5,120 nt of DNA from Ilumatobacter sp. GTDB lineage: Bacteria > Actinomycetota > Acidimicrobiia > Acidimicrobiales > Ilumatobacteraceae. Positions 1-5,120 of the stretch are shown here, piece by piece. The stretch's first letter is position 1. Each line of letters starts with the position of its first letter. The notes beneath the pieces were generated by a model that was not told the DNA's origin, searched no databases, and saw only the letters and a program-made list of their open reading frames with translations. Position numbers and translations under genes: made by a program. The stretch is taken from contig JABJAB010000085.1 of assembly GCA_018666235.1 (NCBI GenBank), positions 1-5,120 of the forward strand. The letters are read 5' to 3'.

Positions 1-16
1 ACCGGAAGCTACTCCG

Positions 17-430
17 ATGATGGACCAGGTGTTTGGAGAACCATTCTCAGCAAATGAGTACGACGCTGACCCGATGGTGGCGATGAGTGAATTGGAACGA
101 GCGATTCAAGATCGGCTCGCAGAACACGAGCTGCGATTCACTCATCTCCCGCCGGGCGATCGTCGACGAGCTGAAGTCCGCGACCGGCCCGATCACTTTG
201 CCCGAATTGCTCGATGCCGCACCCGACCTTGCGCAGAGCTCGGCCTATCGCTCACCGGGCACCATCACCACCTGATCTGTGAGTCGTGCCGCCTGGTTCG
301 CGATACCACGCTCGCCGCCACGCTCGAGCAGACGCTCGACGACCAGTTCGATGCCCTCGCCGACGCCGAGGGGTTCACGCAGACGCACCACTCGGTCGAT
401 GTCTACGGACTCTGCCCCAACTGTCGCTGA
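17..430 (+). pseudogene. Fur-family metalloregulator, internally deleted with two compensating frameshifts
   Basis: This is a Fur-superfamily transcriptional repressor (Fur/Zur type), which would sense Fe or Zn and repress metal uptake. The N-terminal helix begins at ATG 83 (MSELERAIQD) and runs to LRFT at 142. One extra base at 143 moves the reading to the next frame, where the DNA-binding start is clear at 144-251 (SRRAIVDEL, then AQSSAYR). At 251 the text jumps back to the first frame and resumes at LTGHHHHLICESC. The second CxxC (CPNC) closes the protein. Compared with the family, roughly 30 residues are missing after SSAYR, including the wing of the winged helix. The net frame is restored, so an uninterrupted 137-codon frame exists, but its middle is nonsense protein (about 143-250). 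ATG 17 has a GGAAG eight bases upstream, yet family similarity starts at ATG 83, and the frame is open to the left edge. The gene converges on the membrane-protein gene. The family is certain. Fur versus Zur is not resolved. Confidence 0.8.
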
Positions 431-576
431 CCCGGAACAGCTGACACGATCCGCTGCGCGACCAATGAGCGCGCCCTCTGAACGGGCCATCAAACTCGAA
501 TGCCGTCAGCGACTATCTCGCCCAAGCAATCCAATGGGTCAGGCAGGGCGACGTGTTCGAGATGTTGCACACATCG
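431..576. other. Convergent intergenic gap with short coding-like string and weak hairpin
   Basis: This gap separates the ends of the Fur remnant (+) and the membrane-protein gene (-). On the plus strand the frame opened after TGA 466-468 reads plausible protein up to about 576 (for example DYLAQAIQWVRQGDVFEML). It stops looking like protein where the opposite-strand gene ends. It has no ATG or GTG start in its first part, so it may be a gene scrap. I do not recognise the family. A GC-only hairpin (arms 456-460 and 470-474, nine-base loop) could contribute to termination, but it has a 5 bp stem and no T tract, so I do not call it a terminator. Confidence 0.35.
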
Positions 577-2049
577 TCACTCGGCAGCGGGCCGAACGAT
601 CACCACGAGTGGGTTGACCAGCGCAGTCGAGGCGACCTCCCAGTCACCACCAACGAATCGAGCGAAGTCCAACACACAAGTTGGTTCGTCCAGGCCAATA
701 CACATCAGTGCGATGTCGTCGCCTGGGTCGACGAACGTCCTCTCGACCTCATCGGTCAGCTCATCTGCCAGCGCTTCGGCGCGAGGCGAGATGCCGAACA
801 CCTGGTACCCCCGGCTCAGCGACGCGTACACAATCGGCCAGACCGTCCAGTAGTCACCCACGACGACCTCGACGTCAAGATCGCGGACGTCCTCCGCGGC
901 TGGCCCCGCGTTGGCGATGACCGGGATGCCGTCGTCTGTCAGCAACCGGAAGACACCGACAACGAGGAGTGCCGAAGACACCGCAAAGCCGACCAACGCC
1001 ATTCGAGCAGGACGCGTGGCGAATGAACGAGTGCGGGCGGCGAGCACGTCACGCGCCCAGTTGCCTGCGATCACAGCCGCGGCCGATACCACAACGATCA
1101 GCGTCAGATACACGGGGAAGTAGTAGCGCGGAAAGTGGAGATTCCACGTGACCCATCGGTTCGCGGTGAACGTACAGAACCAGGCAATGGCGAACGGAGG
1201 CGCACCGAGTAGCACCCAACGGAGACGAGTCGGGATTTCGCTGCGTCGAACCACCAAAATGGCGACAGAAAGCACCAGGAATACAATCGTCGGCGCGAGC
1301 CGCAGACCATCAACGACGTTGGACGCCGCATCCCGCCAGCCGCTGATGAACAGTGACAGCGAGAACGTTCGATACGCCGTTTGTGCTTCGCCATCAAAGA
1401 AGATTGACGGGGCCATCGCGGCGAAAGCGAGGGCGGCCGCTGTGGTTCCAGCTGCGATTGCCAACCGTCGCCAGTCCCATCTGTCCCCAAGCACAGCAGC
1501 CAATGGGAAGAACAGCACGCTGGCCGGGACGACGACCAACGACGAGACAATGAGGATCGCCCCAATCACGAACCATCGTCGAGAACACCTGACGAGGAGC
1601 GCGAGGCCGACGACAAAGAGCACGAGTGACAGCGCGTACTGCTGCTCGAACATGAACGTGTGTGTGGCAAGCGGCGTCAGCATGGCAGTAACGAGAAGGC
1701 TGACCCCGAGCACCGTGAACACGGTCGAGCCGAGCGACCGTCCCGGGTCGACCGTCCGAGAGACGAAGACCACGATCAGCGCGATCAGCGTGTGGAACAT
1801 GATGGCCTGGAGCAGCAGCAGAACGTAGAAATTCCAGTGGACGTTCTGAACCGGCCAGCCGGCGAGCGCCAGCACGTTGGCCAAACGATCCTGCCCCCAG
1901 TAGTAGAAGGTCAGCCGCTGCGCCGACATGAGCGAGTGGAGGATCGTGTCCGCGTTGGTTGGGCCGAGAAATCAGCTCATCGAGATGATGCTGAGTGCGA
2001 TAACGGCCGCTGTTATCGACAAGATCTCGTTCGGCCTCACCTGCCTCAC
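577..2049 (-). pseudogene. Polytopic membrane protein, GT-C-like, interrupted by an in-frame TGA
   Basis: This is a hydrophobic membrane protein of an unrecognised family, possibly a polyprenyl-phosphate-sugar-dependent glycosyltransferase. From ATG 1929 the frame encodes 450 residues. I see roughly nine membrane segments (about residues 33-56, 66-88, 96-113, 119-146, 155-172, 212-227, 238-256, 270-288, 310-330). A soluble tail of about 120 residues follows, with GDYWTVWP near its start. The natural start is probably upstream at GTG 2049 (GGAG nine bases before it) or GTG 2040. From there the frame encodes a first membrane segment (ILSITAAVIALSII), then TGA at 1972-1974, then continues in the same frame through FLGPTNADTILHSL into MSAQRLTFYYWGQDR. 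The similar character on both sides of the stop indicates one gene with a single nonsense change. Restart at ATG 1929 would lose the first segment. The acidic residues after segment one (NAD, GQD) sit where GT-C enzymes carry their catalytic acid, which is inference. It lies 26 bases after the glycosyltransferase gene, probably in one operon. Confidence 0.65.
1998..2018. repeat. Perfect 7-bp inverted repeat with 7-base spacer
   Basis: The arms CGATAAC (1998-2004) and GTTATCG (2012-2018) are exact reverse complements around the spacer GGCCGCT. The repeat lies inside the first-membrane-segment coding part of the membrane-protein gene. On the minus strand it falls 23 bases before the premature TGA. 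It has the size of a dimeric-repressor operator or a small RNA hairpin, but it may be chance within coding sequence. Confidence 0.45.
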
Positions 2050-2058
2050 GCCGGATGG

Positions 2059-2062
2059 CTCC
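2059..2062 (-). promoter_or_regulatory. Ribosome binding site for the membrane-protein gene
   Basis: GGAG on the minus strand lies nine bases before GTG 2049. It supports a start upstream of the in-frame TGA rather than at ATG 1929. It falls between the glycosyltransferase stop (2076) and the membrane-protein start. Confidence 0.45.
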
Positions 2063-2075
2063 GCTGCTGGAGCAG

Positions 2076-2858
2076 TCACCGGCCCTGCCTGAGCACCCGC
2101 CCCAACGCTGCGGACCACCGCTTCAACCGGAACCGCTCGCCGATGGGAGAATACGCGATGATGCAGAACATCGCCTGGACGCCATCTCGCCATCCGATCT
2201 TCTTCCCCTCAGCGTAGGTCCGGCCGTCGTAGCTGATACCGACCTCGTAAATCACCACACCCAACCGTGCGATCTTGGCCGTTATCTCGGGCTCGACTCC
2301 AAAACGATTCTCTTCGATCGTGAATCTCTCAAGAACCTCGCGGCGAAAGGCCTTGTAGCAGGTCTCCATGTCGGTCAGATTGAGGTTTGTCATCGTGTTG
2401 GATGCTGTCGTGAGAACCCTGTTCCCCAGGCTGTGCCAGAAGTACAGAACGCGGTGTGGTTGGCCTCCCTGGAATCGGGACCCGAACACGACGTCGGCCT
2501 TCCCGTTGAGGATCGGCGCAACCATCACCGGATACTCGCTCGGATCGTATTCCAGATCGGCGTCCTGAATAATGACAAGCGGCATGGTCGCCGCAGCGAA
2601 TCCCGTACGCAGAGCCGCACCTTTGCCCTGGTTTTCGTTGTGGTGAATGACCACGACACGGGGGTCGTCGAGATGGTCGAGGATCTCGGCGGTCTCGTCG
2701 GTAGAGCAGTCATTTACGATGACGAGTTCGCCAACAAGCGGAGACTCAAGCACCGTCTTGATGATCATACGGATCGTGCCCTGCTCGTTGTACGACGGCA
2801 TGACGACCGAGAGGACCTGATGCTCAGATGCTGGCATCGAAATTACGCTATCAAGCAC
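2076..2858 (-). CDS. Family-2 glycosyltransferase, dolichyl/polyprenyl-phosphate sugar synthase-like
   Basis: This is a cytoplasmic GT2 enzyme (GT-A fold) of 260 residues, likely transferring a sugar from a nucleotide-sugar donor to a polyprenyl phosphate. The order of motifs is complete: VVMPSYNE (18-25, nucleotide pocket), VNDCSTD (48-54), NQGKGAALRTG (76-86), the metal-binding QDADLEYDP (98-106), VFGSRF (124-129) and a C-terminal EGKKIGWRDG. The Asp-Ala-Asp core and the downstream pattern match the DPM1-like subgroup. No C-terminal membrane helices are visible, so it would be soluble or peripheral, unlike GtrB-type proteins. The start is GTG 2858, preceded by AGAAGG with a six-base gap. 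An alternative ATG at 2837 has no clear ribosome binding site and still keeps all motifs. It overlaps the tail of the ABC fragment's frame by 16 bases and is followed 26 bases later by the membrane-protein gene, its likely partner. It is the only gene in the window that appears whole. The exact sugar cannot be read from sequence. Confidence 0.92.
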   Translation of the reverse strand: MLDSVISMPASEHQVLSVVMPSYNEQGTIRMIIKTVLESPLVGELVIVNDCSTDETAEILDHLDDPRVVVIHHNENQGKGAALRTGFAAATMPLVIIQDADLEYDPSEYPVMVAPILNGKADVVFGSRFQGGQPHRVLYFWHSLGNRVLTTASNTMTNLNLTDMETCYKAFRREVLERFTIEENRFGVEPEITAKIARLGVVIYEVGISYDGRTYAEGKKIGWRDGVQAMFCIIAYSPIGERFRLKRWSAALGRVLRQGR

Positions 2859-2864
2859 CCACGG

Positions 2865-2870
2865 CCTTCT
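2865..2870 (-). promoter_or_regulatory. Ribosome binding site for the glycosyltransferase
   Basis: AGAAGG on the minus strand, within a longer purine run, is six bases before GTG 2858. It favours that start over the in-frame ATG at 2837. Confidence 0.5.
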
Positions 2871-3093
2871 TCCCCCGTCACCGACGGCAACGCAGCTCCA
2901 GCGCTGCGAAGACCACGTTCTTCGAGGATGATTCGTCGAATCTCATGAATCGACACCACGTCGAGACCCGCCACCGGCTCGTCGAGCAGCAACACTCCGG
3001 CTTCCTGTGCAAGTCCCGGCGCAGAAAAGGCACGCTGGCGCTGGCCTCCCGATATCTCTGCGAGGTGTCGCTTGGACAGATCTGCCACATCGA

Positions 3094-3115
3094 GCACCGC
3101 GGCACCGCGGCACCG
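3094..3115. repeat. 8-bp tandem repeat at the edge of ABC homology
   Basis: The unit GCACCGCG occurs twice in full (3094-3101, 3102-3109) and then six bases of a third copy match. Recognisable ABC ATPase sequence begins at the codon ending at 3094, exactly where the repeat starts. An 8-base gain shifts the frame, so slippage here could mark one breakpoint. Removing one copy does not restore a long frame, because a TGA lies about ten codons upstream. Confidence 0.6.
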
Positions 3116-3284
3116 GCAACGATCGCAGGTGTTGCCGTCGCTCAGTTCTTCGTCGTGCTGACGACGACCGAGGTGCGTGACCTCATTTGTCGACGGGATC
3201 TCGCGCCGTCCCACTGACCCTCGACCCGCACTGACCCTGGCCCTGCCCTTTGCCAAGAACGGATCGCAGGCCCACTTCTCGGGA

Positions 3285-5120
3285 TCACACCGGGTTGACG
3301 GTTCCACCAATTGGGAGGCTCATCGCCGAGCCACCGAGTGCGGGCTGCGACCCTGGGTTCTGGGCGACGGCCAGGATCGAACGTCCGCTGTCATAGATCT
3401 GTTCCGCTAGAGGCCGGAGGGAAACCCCAACGAAGGGCACGATCACGAGGTCACCCGGATCGGTGTTGGCGTTGACCCAACCCACCACGTCGCTGCCACC
3501 TCGGTACTCGGTGTCTGCGGGAAAGGCGATGTCGAGCGCGGCAAGGTGCTCCGGGGCCGCGGGGCCGACCAGCAGAGGATGATCTTTCCCGGCGAAGGCG
3601 CTCGCGATCTGGGCTCCCAGCGACAGCGACAACGCGCTACCCGGCACGACACTGTGAGCGACAAGCGCAACCCGGGGGTGGGCGACGACGTCATCGTGGA
3701 GCGCTGCGATCAGCACCGGCACCGAGGTAGCCGCGATGATCTCGCTGTAGCTCGCTCCAAGCACCCGGCCTCCGATGCTGGGCTTCCCAGGCCAGGCCAA
3801 GAGCAGCAGCGATGAGTCGTGTTCGATCGCCGTGCGGTTGATCCCGGAGGAAACTGACCGATCGGCGCGGAGCTGCGTTTCGACGTCCTGGCCCATTCGC
3901 CGCAGCACAAGATCAGCTCGATTCTGTTCGGCGCGTCCCCACTCGATCAGATCTGGTGCCGTCGAGGGAACCACGACAATCGGCTGGAGGATGCCGCCGA
4001 CAGGGTCTGCAAGTCGGCTGGCAAGCCCGATGACCCGCGCCAACTCTGCGTCGGGGACATCCCCGGTCGGAAGGAGAACTGCTTCGCCGGGGCGTCGCTG
4101 CAGGTTGGCCGGCACCGTGATCCTCGGCGCATAGCGGGCCGTGCCGATCGATGTGATCAGCAAGCTGACTGCGACGACGACCATGACGGCGTTGACAATG
4201 TCGTCGCCGTACAGCCCCGCCTCGAGGCCGATAATCGTCGCAGCAAGTGTCGCTGCTGCCTGCGCGACCGAGATCGAGAACATCAGACCGACCTCGGCGC
4301 GGTCGAGCCCGAACAGGCGGCCTGACAGCCATGCAGCCGCCGCCTTGCCCACCACCAGCGCGACAGCAAATCCAGCAGCCAACCGAAGTGTCTCGGCAAC
4401 AAACATGACTTCGGGATCGAACAAGAGGCCGACCGACACGAGGAACGTCGGGATGAAGATGGCATTGCCAATGAAGTCGGTCACTCCCATCAGTGGCCTG
4501 GCGTTCGGAACGAGACGGTTCAATCCGACTCCCATGAAGAATGCGCCGATCAAGGCCTCGATCCCCAGCAAATCGGCGACGAGCGCAGATGACGTCAGAC
4601 CAATCAGCACGATCAGATATCGCAGCGTTCGTTCCTGACCCATTCCCATGAAGAACATCCGCGCCAGGAAGGGGTAGATGATCATGCACCAGACGGCCAC
4701 CCCGACCATTCCCAGCGCGATGCTCAACACCAACGCAATACCACCCGAGTCGCCAGTCTCGGCACCGATGATGACGGCCAGAATGACCAACGAGATGGTG
4801 TCAGTAATCGAACTCGCGCCAACCGTTGCCGCAACCGCCCGGTTCTTGGTCAGGCCGTACTGACTCACGATCGGATAGGTGATCAATGTGAACGACGCCC
4901 AGAACGAGCCGATCAACACCGCCGCTGTCGTGTCGATACCGAGCATCAGTCCCACCCCAACGCCCAGTACCAGCGGAATGAACGTTGAACATGTTGGGGC
5001 CGATCAATGCCCCACCCAGCAACAGACCCATCAAGCCGGGCAATCGGACCCGCTCTGCGATCAGCGGACCGAACACGACAATCAACGCGACGACAGTGAA
5101 ACCGAAGGTGGATGATTGCT
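3285..5120 (-). pseudogene. CPA2 cation/proton antiporter with two C-terminal USP-like domains, internally deleted, N-terminus off the edge
   Basis: This is a monovalent cation (K+ or Na+)/H+ antiporter of the CPA2 family (Na_H_Exchanger fold) in the inner membrane. The frame is open from the right edge and gives the first helix (TVVALIVVFGPLIAERVR, LPGLMGLLLGG, LIGPNMFNV). Near 4992-4982 it jumps frame to TFIPLVLGVGVGL and then runs unbroken to TGA 3285. Family proteins have about 40-50 residues between those two points, so roughly two transmembrane segments are missing. The intact part, numbered from GTG 4955, has GSFWASFTLITYP (16-28) and ASSITDT (47-53, the conserved Thr-Asp pair). Membrane segments continue to about 270. 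Two cytoplasmic domains that look like degenerate universal stress proteins follow: about 288-420 (with LLLLAWPGKPSIGGRVLGAS) and about 426-533. Such tails usually sense nucleotides or regulate transport. The C-terminus looks natural. The family is secure. The ion is unknown, and the gap makes activity unlikely unless it is an assembly fault. Confidence 0.85.

Larger units (their letters stand above)
2843..3214 (-). pseudogene. ABC transporter ATPase fragment, Mn/Zn-uptake type
   Basis: This is a remnant of an ABC nucleotide-binding subunit resembling the Zn/Mn importers (ZnuC/MntB/TroB-like). The convincing part is about 3094-2914: LDVADLSKRHL, the signature ISGGQRQR (3055-3032), Walker B with its glutamate VLLLDEP, the D-loop GLD, then VVSIHEIRRIILEE. 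Homology stops there. The H-loop (THD) is absent, and the frame runs through about 24 unrelated codons to a stop at 2843. Upstream I find no Walker A (GxxGxGKST) in any frame before the antiporter stop at 3287. Weak echoes (THLGRR near 3176, and GPGSVRVEG in a neighbouring frame around 3230) suggest a shredded N-terminal half. FSAPGL and EAG replace the usual FLARGL and EAD, consistent with loss of constraint or paired indels. A GTG at 3214 opens the frame but is not a credible native start. As it stands it cannot bind or hydrolyse ATP. Bases 3116-3284 hold nothing else that I can identify. Confidence 0.75.

Noticed and set aside
456..474. Rho-independent terminator between the convergent genes
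   Set aside because: The stem is only 5 bp with a nine-base loop, and no T tract follows on either strand.
1148..1828. 226-codon plus-strand open frame opposite the membrane-protein gene
   Set aside because: Its composition is Ser/Thr/Arg-rich with no motif, typical of the antisense shadow of a GC-rich membrane gene. The minus-strand frame is clearly the coding one.
1972..1974. TGA read as selenocysteine or as tryptophan (alternative code)
   Set aside because: The GT2 and antiporter genes both end in TGA at natural C-termini, and TGG is used for Trp, so the code is standard. The nearby hairpin lies before the TGA, not after it as a bacterial SECIS would.
2055..2948. 297-codon plus-strand open frame opposite the glycosyltransferase
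   Set aside because: The opposite strand carries the full set of GT2 motifs, while this frame has none and is rich in Arg/His/Asp as expected for a shadow.
17..3214. Fur plus ABC ATPase as a working zinc/manganese uptake operon
   Set aside because: The two genes are on opposite strands about 2.4 kb apart. Both are broken, and no permease or metal-binding lipoprotein is present in the window.
1..5120. Mobile element, phage, CRISPR or defence system
   Set aside because: I saw no transposase, integrase, terminal inverted repeats, repeat-spacer array or nuclease motifs on either strand.

Overview
The window looks like a piece of a high-GC actinobacterial chromosome. The composition is GC-rich, GTG starts are used, and a Fur-type regulator and a DPM1-like glycosyltransferase are present. 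An Acidimicrobiia-like marine or freshwater lineage is a guess that I cannot confirm from sequence alone. I see no tRNA, rRNA, CRISPR array, insertion sequence, integrase, phage gene or origin.

Layout from left to right. A Fur-family metalloregulator (17-430, +) has a one-base shift near 143 and an internal loss with a second shift at 251. A 146-base convergent gap (431-576) holds a short coding-like string. The rest of the window reads on the minus strand. A polytopic membrane protein (577-2049) carries an in-frame TGA at 1972-1974. An intact family-2 glycosyltransferase (2076-2858) lies just upstream of it. A fragment of a Mn/Zn-type ABC transporter ATPase (core about 2914-3094) has lost its Walker A and H-loop ends. 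A CPA2-type cation/proton antiporter fused to two universal-stress-like cytoplasmic domains (3285 to beyond 5120) lacks about two transmembrane segments at a frame-shifted junction near 4982-4992.

The glycosyltransferase and membrane protein form a convincing two-gene unit with 26 bases between them. The likely scheme is a cytoplasmic enzyme that makes a polyprenyl-phosphate sugar, plus a GT-C-like membrane partner that uses it. The Fur and ABC remnants suggest a metal-uptake locus, but they lie on opposite strands about 2.4 kb apart and both are broken.

The most notable property of the window is the repeated damage. Four of five recognisable genes are interrupted, and three of them have lost an internal or terminal block. 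Yet open frames of 1.35 and 1.67 kb run without a single frameshift, so random base-calling noise does not explain the pattern. Either this is a genuinely decaying segment, or the contig is mis-assembled at a few discrete junctions. I find no strong case for a new biological system here.
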